64,000 bases of DNA from Sphingobacteruim zhuxiongii (GCF_009557615.1 NZ_CP045652.1:558001-622000); one strand, 5' to 3'. Shown: positions 1 to 9,984, numbered from the stretch's first letter. Notes: a model not told the origin generated them from the letters alone. Program-made: numbers and translations.

Positions 1-604
1 GATGTTCGGGCGCGATTTATCAAATTGGGATAGCAATTTTACTTGGGCAAAATGGATAACCCCATCACGCGATCTTATTAAAGCTTTTCAAACGGAGAAC
101 GATCAAATTCGTGCGAATGAATCAATTGTTTATTACCAAACAGGTTGGAGCAATTACTATCCTTCGAGCAACTACCCTTTTATGTATAAGACACGTTCTG
201 CATTTAGTAACATTATTAAATATCGATATGCTGACATTCTACTATTAAAAGCGGAAGCGTTAGTTATGGGCAATTCAGCGAATTTATCTGCTGCTGCAGA
301 GATTATTGATAAAGTTAGAGCGCGTGTGAAGCTTTCAAAATTAGCAAGTAGTGTCCGAGGAAATAAAGAGGCTATGTTGGAAGCCGTTCTAAAGGAAAGA
401 CGATTAGAACTAGCATTTGAAGGAGAGCGTTGGTTTGATTTAGTTCGCTTAAACAAAGTTGAATCTGTGATGAACAGCGTTTTTGCGAAAGATTCAGGTC
501 GCAAGCCTCAAATTTACCCTTTTACAGAGAATTCTTATAAGATGCCTATACCTCAGGGTATAATCGATCAGAATCCTAAAATTAATCAAAACCCAGGTTA
601 TTAA
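1..604 (+). CDS. SusD/RagB-like glycan-binding lipoprotein, C-terminal part
   Basis: This is the last ~200 residues of a SusD/RagB family protein; the gene starts before the window, so its lipoprotein signal and TPR region are not visible. SusD proteins sit on the outer face of the outer membrane and close over the SusC channel as a glycan-binding lid. The family's C-terminal signature is clear: a YRYADILLLKAEA helix, then ERRLELAFEGERWFDLVR, and the typical ending QNPGY. The GH30 gene follows after 11 bases on the same strand, so the SusC partner is expected just upstream of the window. The family is certain; the substrate is only inferred from the neighbours. Confidence 0.93.
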   Translation, partial: MFGRDLSNWDSNFTWAKWITPSRDLIKAFQTENDQIRANESIVYYQTGWSNYYPSSNYPFMYKTRSAFSNIIKYRYADILLLKAEALVMGNSANLSAAAEIIDKVRARVKLSKLASSVRGNKEAMLEAVLKERRLELAFEGERWFDLVRLNKVESVMNSVFAKDSGRKPQIYPFTENSYKMPIPQGIIDQNPKINQNPGY

Positions 605-615
605 AATTCTACACT

Positions 616-2106
616 ATGTTTAATCTAAAGAAACTATTATTATTTGGAACCATATATAGCTCAGTACTAATCGCATGTGGCAATGATGCCGTTAATGTGA
701 CACCTGAGCAGCCTCAAGGTCCGCAATCTGGAGATGTTAAAATCTTTACGACAACGGCGTCTTTGAGTCATGATTTTGAAAAAACGTTCGTAAACTTCAG
801 TAAGACTTCCAATATGTCGCCAAAGACGATTAAACTCGTTGAAGGCACGAAGTATCAAACGATGGATGGCTTTGGTTCAGCAATTACTGGTTCTACAGCA
901 TATAATTTATTAAAAATGACGGCGGCTGATCGCACGAAATTTTTAACAGAGACGTTTTCGCCGACCGAAGGAATGGGCCAAAGCTATATTCGTATCGCAA
1001 TTGGATGTTCTGACTTTTCATTAAGTGAATATACGTTAAATGACAAACCAGGCATTGCCAATTTTGCTTTGCAAGAAGAGGAATTAAAATATGTAATTCC
1101 AGTATTGAAAGAAATTTTAGCGATTAATCCAAGCATCAAAATCATGGGATCTCCATGGACGGCACCTTTATGGATGAAGGTGAATAATTTGTCGGATCTT
1201 CAAGCCTACGATTCTTGGACTGGAGGACACTTAAATCCTAAATATTATCAAGATTACGGAACCTATTTCGTGAAATGGATCCAAGCGATGGCTGCACAAG
1301 GGATTAAGATTTATTCCATTACCCCTCAAAATGAGCCATTAAACCATAAGAATTCAGCATCGATGGTCATGTTTTGGCAAGAGCAATTAGCATTTGTTAA
1401 AACAGCTTTAGGGCCGAAATTAAAAGCTGCCGGATTGAGTACTAAAATCTACGCTTTTGATCATAACTACAATTATGATGATATGGCAGATCAGCAAGAT
1501 TATCCCGCAAAAATATACGAAGATGCGGTTGCTGCTGCGTTCTTCGCAGGGGCGGCCTACCATAACTACGGCGGTGATAAGAAGGAATTATTAGATATCC
1601 ATGCGAAAGCACCAAACAAAGAGTTGGTTTTTACAGAAACTTCAATAGGTACTTGGAACGATGGAAATAATTTAGCCAAGCGATTACCCGAAGATATGCG
1701 TGAAGTAGCGCTAGGTACTGTTAATAACTGGGCTAGAGGAGTAATCGTATGGAACTTAATGTTGGATACAGATAAAGGGCCTAATCGGGAGGGCGGATGC
1801 CAAACTTGTTACGGTGCGGTTGATATCAGCAAACACGATTACAAAACTATTCGCAAAAACTCACACTACTATATAATAGGGCACCTGTCATCAGTTGTAA
1901 AGCCTGGAGCCGTTCGTATCGCTACGGAAGGTTACAACGCTATTGGTCTGGCGTACTCAGCTTTCAAAAATTCTGATGGCAGCTTTGCCTTTGTATTGTT
2001 GAACGATTCTGGCGAAGCAAGTCGTATAACGCTAAGCGATGGAAAGAACCATTTTAGCTATGAAGCACCTGCTAGTTCTGTTGTATCTTATACTTGGAAG
2101 CCATGA
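616..2106 (+). CDS. GH30 family glycoside hydrolase, lipoprotein (probable endo-beta-1,6-glucanase type)
   Basis: A 496-residue glycosidase of family GH30, a (beta/alpha)8 barrel with a side beta-domain that cleaves by a retaining mechanism. Residues 1-21 form a lipoprotein signal ending in LIAC (Cys21), so it is probably anchored at the cell surface or in the periplasm. The barrel entry QTMDGFGSAITG (81-92) is typical. The likely acid/base is Glu240 in TPQNEP and the nucleophile is Glu341 in VFTETS. Between SusD and a SusE-position lipoprotein it mirrors the order of the Bacteroides beta-1,6-glucan locus, so beta-1,6-glucan is the best substrate guess. A glucosylceramidase-like or beta-xylosidase activity of the same family cannot be excluded. 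The stop codon overlaps the next start (ATGA). Confidence 0.9.
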   Translation: MFNLKKLLLFGTIYSSVLIACGNDAVNVTPEQPQGPQSGDVKIFTTTASLSHDFEKTFVNFSKTSNMSPKTIKLVEGTKYQTMDGFGSAITGSTAYNLLKMTAADRTKFLTETFSPTEGMGQSYIRIAIGCSDFSLSEYTLNDKPGIANFALQEEELKYVIPVLKEILAINPSIKIMGSPWTAPLWMKVNNLSDLQAYDSWTGGHLNPKYYQDYGTYFVKWIQAMAAQGIKIYSITPQNEPLNHKNSASMVMFWQEQLAFVKTALGPKLKAAGLSTKIYAFDHNYNYDDMADQQDYPAKIYEDAVAAAFFAGAAYHNYGGDKKELLDIHAKAPNKELVFTETSIGTWNDGNNLAKRLPEDMREVALGTVNNWARGVIVWNLMLDTDKGPNREGGCQTCYGAVDISKHDYKTIRKNSHYYIIGHLSSVVKPGAVRIATEGYNAIGLAYSAFKNSDGSFAFVLLNDSGEASRITLSDGKNHFSYEAPASSVVSYTWKP

Positions 2107-3434
2107 GAAAATTGATCAATTATACCTATTTATTGTTTTTACTCTCCATTATCGTGGGCTGTAAAGATGAACTAATTGTGCCTACCGGTGGTGGTAGTCC
2201 GACAATTGAAGTAGTTAGTAAACCTACGGCAGCCTTCTTTGCAGATAGCATTAGCTATCACGTCAAAGTCGCAGATCAGGGCGTCAATCTTTCTACCTTA
2301 AAAGTGGAGTTGCTATACAGCGAAGACGTCGTTGCATCACAAATTATACGTACCAAAGAATATGGTGACTATCAAGGGAAACTCTTCGCGCCATTCTTGA
2401 AAAATGTACCGAACGGTACAGCAACATTGCGTTTTACTTTGCAAAACATTGAACTAACGAAGACGGAGGTTTTAGTGGATTTACCACTTAGCCGTCCTGA
2501 TTTCCCTTTCTTAAATCTAATTGTCGAAGGGAAAACCTACAAAATGTTGCGTAAAGGACCCAATCAATATGAAGTATCAGACAATTTCTCAACGAAAATA
2601 AGTGGCTATATTGAAGCACCCGCATTTGGTGCGAACGGAAATGTGGTTCAGTTCGGTTGGGATGGTGATGGAATTAGTGAGGGCTTGACGGCGCAAATAC
2701 CTTTCTCCAATATTATCGAAGGCGTTTATCCAATTAGCTTTAATACGCTGACCTATCTTGGAAGTCCTTTTATATCTTACAAGCTAAACGGCGAGGATAT
2801 GAATTTAATCGCAGATGATGTGTATAGCATTGATGTGGAGTTAGATAAAGATCAGGAGTTGACGTTTGAAGGATTAGTTGGCTTAGACAGTTGGTGGATT
2901 GATTCTGATTATATCCGTAAGGATGGGGATAAATTATTTTTTAATGCTGCAAAAGGTAAATACCGTATCACTTCCGATCTGAAGAAGAAATACTTCATTG
3001 TTGGAGCGATGAACGGTTCAAATTTAGCTTCGTTGAATGCTGACGGAACGGGGGCAATCTGGATTATCGGTGAAGGTATCGGAAAACCAAATGTGACGAG
3101 CAATGAGGTCGGTTGGAATACAGACAAAGCTTTATGTTTAGCACCAATTGGCGGGAAGAAATACCAAGTAACAGTTGTCGCAGGTACAACCATTAAAGCG
3201 AATTCCATTAATTTCAAATTCTTCCATCAGAAAGGATGGGGCGGTGAGTTTGGAGGCAACGCGATCTCTACGACAAGCGACATAATCTTTGTTGGGAACG
3301 GTACGAACGGACGTGATTCTGGAAACTTAGGAATTTTGACCGGAAAACAATTGGAAGCTGGTGCAACCTATACCTTCGTCGTAGACCTGTCTGCAGGCAA
3401 TGATAAAGGCGTCTTAACAGTGACTAAACAATAA
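2103..3434 (+). CDS. SusE-position surface glycan-binding lipoprotein
   Basis: A 443-residue predicted outer-surface lipoprotein. The ATG at 2103 gives a signal MRKLINYTYLLFLLSIIVGC with the lipidated Cys at 20; an in-frame ATG at 2094 would only add three residues. The 2103 start overlaps the GH30 stop by four bases, implying translational coupling. The body is beta-rich, with no catalytic motif: an Ig-like N-terminal part (about 30-140), a middle domain, and a C-terminal SusE/SusF-like module from about residue 295 (starting KKYFIVGAMNG). It resembles the DUF5125/DUF5121 type binding proteins found beside GH30 enzymes, but I assign that by memory and position. The probable role is holding the glycan at the surface for GH30 and SusCD. 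A strong terminator follows. Confidence 0.75.
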   Translation: MRKLINYTYLLFLLSIIVGCKDELIVPTGGGSPTIEVVSKPTAAFFADSISYHVKVADQGVNLSTLKVELLYSEDVVASQIIRTKEYGDYQGKLFAPFLKNVPNGTATLRFTLQNIELTKTEVLVDLPLSRPDFPFLNLIVEGKTYKMLRKGPNQYEVSDNFSTKISGYIEAPAFGANGNVVQFGWDGDGISEGLTAQIPFSNIIEGVYPISFNTLTYLGSPFISYKLNGEDMNLIADDVYSIDVELDKDQELTFEGLVGLDSWWIDSDYIRKDGDKLFFNAAKGKYRITSDLKKKYFIVGAMNGSNLASLNADGTGAIWIIGEGIGKPNVTSNEVGWNTDKALCLAPIGGKKYQVTVVAGTTIKANSINFKFFHQKGWGGEFGGNAISTTSDIIFVGNGTNGRDSGNLGILTGKQLEAGATYTFVVDLSAGNDKGVLTVTKQ

Positions 3435-3468
3435 GAAGACATATAAACACTTTGTTTATTTTTCCTCA

Positions 3469-3501
3469 ATGAGCCGTTTCTTAAAAACGGCTCATTTTTT
3501 T
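3469..3501 (+). terminator. Rho-independent terminator ending the GH30 PUL
   Basis: An 11-bp perfect stem (ATGAGCCGTTT / AAACGGCTCAT) with a five-base loop runs into seven T. It lies 34 bases after the SusE-position gene and separates the PUL from the asparaginase gene. Confidence 0.92.
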
Positions 3502-3540
3502 ATGAAAAAACTACTAACTTGAGCGCAAAGTCTAATATTT

Positions 3541-4581
3541 ATGAAATCTCGATTAGTCTATTATTTCTTTTCTATACTAGGATTAATTTGTCTGTCAAAG
3601 ATCAGTTTTGCACAGAAAAAAATGGAAACATCCTATGTCTTGGTGATACACGGAGGAGCGGGGACAATTCTGAAAAAAAACATGACGGATTCCTTAGAAC
3701 GCGCCTATATTGCTGTTATGACTGAGGCATTACAAAGTGGATATAAGCTTATCGAGCGTGGACAATCGAGCTTGGATGCGGTTGAAGCAGCAGTACGTGT
3801 TATGGAAGACTCACCTCTCTTCAATGCGGGGAAAGGTGCAGTGTTTACCCATGATGGAAAGAATGAACTCGATGCTTCCATTATGGATGGTAAGACATTA
3901 AAAGCAGGAGCCGTTGCCGGTGTTCGGACCATAAAAAATCCAATCTCTGCTGCCCGAGCAGTGATGGAAAAATCAGAACATGTGATGATGGCAGGAGACG
4001 GGGCGGATGCTTTTGCTAAAGCGGTAGGTTTGACAATTGTGGATCCATCGTACTTCTGGACAAAATCCCGCTTTGACGCATTACAAAATATTTTAAAAAG
4101 AGATGCCGAGAAAACCGAATTGGATCATTCCAATCCACAAACTACAATTGCGCCTTTTGTGAAGGACGAGAAATTTGGAACGGTGGGAGCTGTTGCATTG
4201 GATAAATCCGGGAATCTTGCGGCAGCGACTTCTACAGGAGGTATGACGAACAAGAAATTCGGACGCATTGGCGATTCTCCAATTATCGGTGCTGGGACAT
4301 ATGCCGACAATCAGACTGTTGCGGTTTCGTGTACGGGATGGGGCGAGTTTTTCATTCGTTCCAACGCTGCTTATGACCTGGCGGCAAGGATGAAATATGC
4401 GAAAAGCAATGTGACCGACGCTGCTGCTCAAGTTATTGAACGTATCGCTGCAATGGGCGGTGACGGTGGTTTAATTGCCTTAGACCGCAATGGGAAAATC
4501 GCAATGCCATTTAATACCGAAGGAATGTATCGCGGTACGGTATCGAAAGACGGTACGATAAAGGTTGAAATCTATAAATAG
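3541..4581 (+). CDS. Isoaspartyl peptidase / type 2 L-asparaginase (Ntn hydrolase), exported
   Basis: A 346-residue asparaginase-2 family protein. These are made as a precursor that cleaves itself in front of a threonine, which then becomes the N-terminal nucleophile; they hydrolyse isoaspartyl dipeptides and L-asparagine. Residues 1-24 form a Sec signal peptide (LVYYFFSILGLICL...SFAQ), indicating a periplasmic enzyme. The opening LVIHGGAG (34-41) and the processing site FGTVGAVALD, with the predicted nucleophile Thr214, are intact, as are the substrate-loop residues STGGMTNKKFGRIGDSPIIG. The length fits the family. It stands alone between a terminator upstream and the convergent mtgA gene 21 bases downstream. 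Confidence 0.92.
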   Translation: MKSRLVYYFFSILGLICLSKISFAQKKMETSYVLVIHGGAGTILKKNMTDSLERAYIAVMTEALQSGYKLIERGQSSLDAVEAAVRVMEDSPLFNAGKGAVFTHDGKNELDASIMDGKTLKAGAVAGVRTIKNPISAARAVMEKSEHVMMAGDGADAFAKAVGLTIVDPSYFWTKSRFDALQNILKRDAEKTELDHSNPQTTIAPFVKDEKFGTVGAVALDKSGNLAAATSTGGMTNKKFGRIGDSPIIGAGTYADNQTVAVSCTGWGEFFIRSNAAYDLAARMKYAKSNVTDAAAQVIERIAAMGGDGGLIALDRNGKIAMPFNTEGMYRGTVSKDGTIKVEIYK

Positions 4582-4602
4582 GGAATACTAAACAATTTGG
4601 AT

Positions 4603-5346
4603 TTACTCCGGGATTTTATAGTAATTTAAATACCGGACAATACTATTTGCTCTGCGATTAATATACGCTGAAGGACGTCGAGCATCCCATTTTTGTGGAC
4701 TCGGTAGAATAGCAATGATCAACGCAGCCTCCTTCTTTGTCAGACTTTTTCCCGATTTATGAAAATAGTATTGCGATGCAGCTTCGGCCCCATATACGCC
4801 TTGCCCCATTTCAATAACATTTAAATAAACTTCGAGAATCCGCTTTTTACTCCAGAATAACTCGATTAAACCAGTGAAGTAAGTCTCTAAGCCTTTTCGA
4901 AGCCACGATCGCTCTGGCCACAGAAAAACATTCTTTGCGGTTTGTTGACTTATTGTGCTTCCTCCACGTAATTTTTTACCTTCCTGATTTTTCTCAAATG
5001 CTTTCTTAATGGCATCCGTGTCGAAACCATTGTGCGTCATAAAATGGGCATCCTCGCCTGCTAAAGCAGCACGCTTCAAATTATCCGACATGTCTTCGTA
5101 GGATAACCAAGATCGCTCAATTTTCCAATCCTTACCCGCTTCTTTTCGCTCGAATCCGCGCTGAAGCATCAAATAAGTTATCGGAGGATTAATGAAGCGT
5201 AAAACAATGACCCATAAAATAGTCATCACAAAAAAGGCTAATATGCCCTTTAGAACCCAAGGAAGAATCTTTCTTGTTAAGACGGAGCCGGTTGTTGGTT
5301 TGCTTTGCTTTTTTTTATTCGTCTTTGTCGAACGCTTAATAGCCAT
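4603..5346 (-). CDS. mtgA: Monofunctional peptidoglycan glycosyltransferase (GT51)
   Basis: A 247-residue inner-membrane enzyme that polymerises lipid II into glycan strands and has no transpeptidase domain. One transmembrane helix lies at about 28-50. The GT51 motifs are all present: EDAHFMTHNGFD (98-109, with the catalytic Glu98), GGSTISQQTAKN (128-139) and KKRILEVYLNVIEMG. I start at the ATG at 5346; a GTG two codons upstream (5352) is in frame but unneeded. The length of about 240 is usual for MtgA. It is convergent with the asparaginase gene and divergent from mutS. Confidence 0.93.
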   Translation of the reverse strand: MAIKRSTKTNKKKQSKPTTGSVLTRKILPWVLKGILAFFVMTILWVIVLRFINPPITYLMLQRGFERKEAGKDWKIERSWLSYEDMSDNLKRAALAGEDAHFMTHNGFDTDAIKKAFEKNQEGKKLRGGSTISQQTAKNVFLWPERSWLRKGLETYFTGLIELFWSKKRILEVYLNVIEMGQGVYGAEAASQYYFHKSGKSLTKKEAALIIAILPSPQKWDARRPSAYINRRANSIVRYLNYYKIPE

Positions 5347-5709
5347 CTGCACTAATTTTAATGCAAAGCTAATAGGTATTTTTTAATTTCCATGTCATAA
5401 ACATTAAACTTCCTCAATTTTGTGATTTGAAATCGTTTGTCTCCAAACTGTTTTTTTTTCATTGCTTAAGCATAGCTCATTCGTACTTCTATCGTACCTT
5501 AACCCATTGATTTCAATTTTCATGGGACGAACTTAGGAACATCTGCATTTGAGTTTCAACACAAGCCAACCGAGCTCGAATACTTGATTCAGACCTGCTT
5601 ATTTAGCATTCGAAAGGCTTTTAGCTAGCGGCTATTATCTCCTGTCTGATTGTTTGGCAAATCGACACAATTCTGCTATTTTTACAGCTTATATATAAAA
5701 TAAAATACC
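5347..5709. other. Intergenic region between mtgA and mutS
   Basis: A divergent intergenic stretch of 363 bases. It holds the mutS promoter near its right end and presumably an mtgA promoter on the left. I see no ORF of interest, no tRNA and no terminator hairpin in it. Confidence 0.6.
5653..5684 (+). promoter_or_regulatory. Probable mutS promoter
   Basis: A -33 TTTG (5653-5656) is followed after 20 bases by TATTTTTA (5677-5684), one mismatch from the Bacteroidota -7 consensus TAnnTTTG. Both spacing and position suit a start of transcription near 5690, about 20 bases before the mutS TTG start codon. Confidence 0.55.
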
Positions 5710-8316
5710 TTGGCAAAAGAAAAGAAGCAAACCCCTTTAATGCAGCAATATAACACCATTAAGGCCAAGTACCCTGGCGCATTATTGTTGTTTAGAGTGG
5801 GCGATTTTTACGAGACGTTTGGAGAGGATGCGATGAAAGCGGCTAAAATATTAGGCATCGTTTTGACAAAGCGTGGAAATGGCTCGGAATCGGAAACTGC
5901 GTTAGCTGGGTTCCCACATCATTCTTTAGAAACTTATTTGCCAAAATTGGTGCGTGCTGGTCAGCGGGTAGCAATATGCGATCAGTTGGAAGACCCCAAA
6001 CTAACGAAGACCATTGTAAAAAGAGGCGTGACAGAATTAGTGACACCAGGCGTGTCCTATAGTGAAAATATTGTTCAGCAGAAATCAAATAACTACTTAG
6101 CATCGCTGTTTATTGACAAGCAGATTGTTGGGATTTCTTTTTTAGATATTTCTACTGGAGAGTTCTTAGTTGCTCAGGGTAGTTTTGATTATATTGATAA
6201 GTTATTGCAAGGCTTTAAGCCGACCGAAATTATCCTTCCTAAAAAGCAGTATAAAGAGTTTGTAGAACATTTTGGATCTTCCTATTATACTTATCCGTTG
6301 GATGAATGGCCTTATTCGGGAGATTATGCAACAGAGTGTTTACATAAGCACTTTGAAGTAAATTCAATGAAAGGTTTCGGTATTGATCGTTTACCTGTTG
6401 GGATCATTGCGGCGGGTGTTGCGCTACATTATCTAAACGAAACAGAGCATCGTAATCTACAGCATATTTCAAATATTTCTCGAATTGAGGAAGAACGATA
6501 TATGTGGTTAGATCGCTTTACGATTCGTAATCTTGAATTGATTGGTTCTCAAAATGAAAATGCAACCACACTATCTGACGTACTCGATGAAACATCTTCC
6601 CCAATGGGTGCACGTTTGTTGAAACGTTGGATTGTGATGCCTCTAAAAGATGTGAAGTCTATTAATGAGCGTTTACAAGTTGTAGAGTACTTTCACAAGA
6701 ATCGAGAATTGCGAGAACAGTTGATTCATGAGATCAAGCAAGTAGGGGATTTGGAGCGCCTAATTAGTAAGATTGGCTTACAGAAAGCAAATCCTCGTGA
6801 AATTAGCCAGCTAAAGCGTGCTTTATATGCTGTTGAGAAGCTTAAGGAGTTAACAAATGTTCCATCTTCGGAAGCGTTGCGAATCATTTCAGAACAATTA
6901 AATCCTTGTGCATTAATTCGTGAAAAAATCGAGACGACTTTACAAGCAGAACCACCTGTTGCTTTAAATAAAGGAAACGTGATTGCCAATGGTATTGACG
7001 CCGATCTAGACAAATTACGTAAAGTTGCGTTTGGAGGTAAAGATTACCTGTTGGAGATTCAAAAAAGAGAATCTGAATTAACGGGAATTCCGTCACTGAA
7101 AATTGCTTTTAACAATGTGTTCGGGTATTATTTAGAGGTAACGAATACCCATAAGGATAAGGTGCCTGAGGGCTGGATAAGAAAACAAACCTTAGTAAAT
7201 GCTGAACGATATATTACCGAAGAGTTAAAGGAATATGAAGAGCAGATTCTTGGCGCGGAAGAAAAAATCCAGTTAATTGAAAACAGAATATATGGGGAAC
7301 TTTTAATATCCATCGCAGAATATATCAAACCCATTCAGTTAAATGCACAACTGATTGCAAAGCTCGATGTATTGTTAAATTTTGCAACAATCGCTGAGCG
7401 TAACTTTTATGTCAAGCCTGAAGTTAACGATGGGAAAGAGCTGGAAATAAAAGGTGGTCGTCATCCCGTTATCGAGAAGAATCTCCCAATTGGAGAGGAC
7501 TACATTACGAATGATACTTCCTTAGATCCCGAGAATCAGCAGATCATTATTATTACGGGTCCTAACATGGCGGGTAAATCAGCCTTACTTAGACAGACCG
7601 GTTTAATTGTACTGATGGCGCAAATAGGTTCTTTTGTTCCCGCAAAGGAAGCTGCTATTGGCGTCGTTGATAAGATTTTTACTAGGGTCGGGGCCTCCGA
7701 CAATTTGTCGTCTGGGGAATCGACTTTTATGGTCGAAATGAATGAGACGGCAAGTATCATGAATAACCTATCTGATCGCAGTTTAATTCTATTGGATGAG
7801 ATCGGACGTGGAACAAGTACATATGATGGTATATCTATTGCTTGGGCGATAGCCGAATATTTGCATAGTCATCCGACAGCTCGAGCAAAAACGTTATTTG
7901 CCACACACTATCACGAATTGAATGAACTTTGCAATTCGATGCCACGCATTAAGAACTATAATGTGAGTGTGAAAGAGGTGAATAATAAAGTGATATTCTT
8001 ACGCAAATTGGTTCCTGGAGGATCTGAACATAGCTTTGGTATTCACGTTGCTAAGCTTGCTGGTATGCCACCAAAACTAATCGGCCGTGCGGGTGAAATT
8101 CTAAAACGTCTAGAGCAGGAACGCACAGGAGGGGAGAAAATCAAAGATAGCATGCGTAAGATTCAGAAGCAGGCTTATCAGTTGCAGATGTTTGCTATTG
8201 ACGATCCGGTATTGGAAAAGATTCGCGATATGTTAAATAATTTAGACGTTAATACGTTAACTCCTGTTGAGGCTTTAATGAAATTGGATGAAATTCAACG
8301 TTTGTTGAAGAATTAA
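5710..8316 (+). CDS. mutS: DNA mismatch repair ATPase MutS
   Basis: An 868-residue MutS, the dimer that recognises mismatches and small loops and recruits MutL. The start is TTG, chosen because [20 protein letters not shown] matches the family N-terminus and no ATG lies between it and the conserved region. The mismatch-reading Phe-x-Glu is F33-Y34-E35 in [11 protein letters not shown]. Domains II to IV follow, then the ATPase: Walker A GPNMAGKS (617-624), Walker [16 protein letters not shown] and the FATHYHEL signature. The end, about 800-868, carries the helix-turn-helix dimer region. The length is normal. A TrmN6-like methyltransferase gene begins 11 bases later and may be co-transcribed. 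Confidence 0.98.
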   Translation: MAKEKKQTPLMQQYNTIKAKYPGALLLFRVGDFYETFGEDAMKAAKILGIVLTKRGNGSESETALAGFPHHSLETYLPKLVRAGQRVAICDQLEDPKLTKTIVKRGVTELVTPGVSYSENIVQQKSNNYLASLFIDKQIVGISFLDISTGEFLVAQGSFDYIDKLLQGFKPTEIILPKKQYKEFVEHFGSSYYTYPLDEWPYSGDYATECLHKHFEVNSMKGFGIDRLPVGIIAAGVALHYLNETEHRNLQHISNISRIEEERYMWLDRFTIRNLELIGSQNENATTLSDVLDETSSPMGARLLKRWIVMPLKDVKSINERLQVVEYFHKNRELREQLIHEIKQVGDLERLISKIGLQKANPREISQLKRALYAVEKLKELTNVPSSEALRIISEQLNPCALIREKIETTLQAEPPVALNKGNVIANGIDADLDKLRKVAFGGKDYLLEIQKRESELTGIPSLKIAFNNVFGYYLEVTNTHKDKVPEGWIRKQTLVNAERYITEELKEYEEQILGAEEKIQLIENRIYGELLISIAEYIKPIQLNAQLIAKLDVLLNFATIAERNFYVKPEVNDGKELEIKGGRHPVIEKNLPIGEDYITNDTSLDPENQQIIIITGPNMAGKSALLRQTGLIVLMAQIGSFVPAKEAAIGVVDKIFTRVGASDNLSSGESTFMVEMNETASIMNNLSDRSLILLDEIGRGTSTYDGISIAWAIAEYLHSHPTARAKTLFATHYHELNELCNSMPRIKNYNVSVKEVNNKVIFLRKLVPGGSEHSFGIHVAKLAGMPPKLIGRAGEILKRLEQERTGGEKIKDSMRKIQKQAYQLQMFAIDDPVLEKIRDMLNNLDVNTLTPVEALMKLDEIQRLLKN

Positions 8317-8327
8317 TACAGAAAGAG

Positions 8328-9035
8328 ATGGGGAGTATATTCCAATTTAAGCAGTTTCAAGTGGATCAAAAAGATTGCCCAATGCGTATCAATACGGATG
8401 GTGTAATCTTAGGCGCGTTTGCTAGCGCAAAAAATCCTCAACAGATTTTAGATATCGGGACAGGTACTGGGGTAATCGCTTTAATGCTAGCGCAGCGTTT
8501 CGAAGAGGCGAAAGTTGTAGCTGTTGAGATTGATAAATTAGCGGCACAAACGGCACAAGAGAACTTCTCTGTGTCTCCGTTTGCTAAACGACTATCACTG
8601 GTTAACTCGGATATCTTTCTATGGAATTGTACGGAATCTTTCGACTTGATTGTTTCAAATCCTCCTTTTTACATCAATTCCTTGCACAATCCGGATGAAC
8701 GCAAAAAAACAGCAAAGCATACGGATACTACTTTTTTTGAAGGTTTGATGCTTTTCGTTTCTCAGCGTTTGAATAGGGAAGGTAAACTTCAAATTATCGT
8801 TCCTGTGGAATTAAAAGAGTTTTTGGTAGGTAGTGCGCTAAGAAATGAACTACATCTGCTGGAGGAGCTTAAAATACATTCCTTTGACGATGCAGAAGCC
8901 ATTCGCCTGGTGCTAACATTTGGTAAGCAAGAAGGAGCCGATAAGGCTACTGAACGTTTTGTTATCTATAAAGAACGAGCTGAACACTCGGATGCTTACC
9001 GTGAATTATTAAAACCATTCTTTCTCGCTTTTTAA
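8328..9035 (+). CDS. trmN6: tRNA1(Val) (adenine37-N6)-methyltransferase
   Basis: A 235-residue SAM-dependent methyltransferase of the TrmN6/YfiC type, which in enterobacteria makes m6A at position 37 of tRNA1-Val. SAM motif I is LDIGTGTGVIALMLA (from 41), the acidic ribose-binding VEID is at 67-70, and the N6-adenine catalytic motif NPPFY is at 111-115, followed by the family's HNPDERKKTAKHT stretch. The N-terminal FKQFQVDQKDCPMRINTDGVILGA is also typical. The length matches the family. It lies 11 bases after mutS and 14 before the phosphoesterase gene, so the three may form one operon. Orthology to yfiC is likely but tRNA specificity is inferred. Confidence 0.9.
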   Translation: MGSIFQFKQFQVDQKDCPMRINTDGVILGAFASAKNPQQILDIGTGTGVIALMLAQRFEEAKVVAVEIDKLAAQTAQENFSVSPFAKRLSLVNSDIFLWNCTESFDLIVSNPPFYINSLHNPDERKKTAKHTDTTFFEGLMLFVSQRLNREGKLQIIVPVELKEFLVGSALRNELHLLEELKIHSFDDAEAIRLVLTFGKQEGADKATERFVIYKERAEHSDAYRELLKPFFLAF

Positions 9036-9049
9036 TAAGAGGATATCAT

Positions 9050-9544
9050 ATGAGAATCGGGTTAATATCAGATACACACAGCTACTTAGACCCTGCAGTT
9101 TTTACTTATTTCGAAGCATGTGATGAAATATGGCATGCGGGAGATTTCGGTGATATGGCGGTGATTGAAGAACTGCGTGCTTTCAAACCCTTGCGAGGAG
9201 TGTATGGGAATATCGATGATAAGCCAATACGTCTTGAATATCCGGAAAATTTACGTTTCAATTGCGAAGGGGTAGATGTATGGATGACCCATATTGGCGG
9301 TTATCCAGGTAAGTATAATCCTTTAGTACGTGCTGAAATACAGAAGAATCCTCCGAAGCTCTTTATTTGTGGTCATTCACACATCTTGAAAGTGCAATTT
9401 GATCCCAAATTAGGTTTATTGCATTTGAATCCTGGAGCGGCAGGTAAGCAGGGCTGGCATCAAGTTAGAACATTGATGCGGTTTGATGTTAATGGGGATA
9501 AGATTGAGAATCTGGAAGTAATTGAGTTAAACCCTCGGTACTAG
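9050..9544 (+). CDS. YfcE/MJ0936-type metallophosphoesterase
   Basis: A 164-residue stand-alone calcineurin-like phosphoesterase. All metal-binding motifs are present: SDTH (D8, H10), AGDFGD, YGNIDD (GNxD), the histidine in MTHIGGYPG and CGHSH. Members hydrolyse phosphodiesters with Mn2+ or Ni2+ in vitro; the physiological substrate is mostly unknown. Length and domain content match the YfcE subgroup, which consists of the catalytic core only. It is the last gene of the mutS-trmN6 run and converges with the MerR gene one base further on. Confidence 0.88.
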   Translation: MRIGLISDTHSYLDPAVFTYFEACDEIWHAGDFGDMAVIEELRAFKPLRGVYGNIDDKPIRLEYPENLRFNCEGVDVWMTHIGGYPGKYNPLVRAEIQKNPPKLFICGHSHILKVQFDPKLGLLHLNPGAAGKQGWHQVRTLMRFDVNGDKIENLEVIELNPRY

Positions 9545-9545
9545 T

Positions 9546-9881
9546 CTATAGACTGTCGCGCACGTCAAGTAAAAAGCTTTTTAATTTCTCTAATGAATCT
9601 ACAACGCGTTGGTTTTCTTTTGCTTCGTTTTTGTTGCTACGTAAGAAATCGCGTGCACCTTGTAAAGTATAGCCTTTATCTTTTACTAAATTGAAGATAA
9701 TCTTCAAATTGGAAATGTCACTCTGTGTGAATAAACGGTTTCCTTTTTTATTCTTCTTCGGTTGAAGAATATCAAATTCACGCTCGTAGAATCGAATTTG
9801 GGAAGCATTGACACCAAACATTTCGGTGACTTCTCCCATGGTGTAATACAACTTATTAATTTCTCGATCTTTATAAGGCAT
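9546..9881 (-). CDS. MerR family transcriptional regulator
   Basis: A 111-residue MerR-type regulator. The winged helix-turn-helix is LYYTMGEVTEMFGVNASQIR followed by the wing FYEREFDILQPKKNKKGNRL, after which a short helical dimerisation segment follows. There is no cysteine-rich metal site and no drug-binding domain, so the signal cannot be guessed. I start at the ATG at 9881 (MPYKDREINKLYY), since the nine residues upstream from 9908 are not family-like. This short type is widespread in Bacteroidota as a conserved single-copy gene. It diverges from the HExxH gene 103 bases away. Confidence 0.88.
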   Translation of the reverse strand: MPYKDREINKLYYTMGEVTEMFGVNASQIRFYEREFDILQPKKNKKGNRLFTQSDISNLKIIFNLVKDKGYTLQGARDFLRSNKNEAKENQRVVDSLEKLKSFLLDVRDSL

Positions 9882-9984
9882 GTGTTTTCGCGTTGATGAT
9901 ACAAACAAATATACAACCTAGTTTTGATATTCAAAAAAAGCAAGACTTTAATAAAGTTGGTACCTATTTTGTAAATTTAACCCT

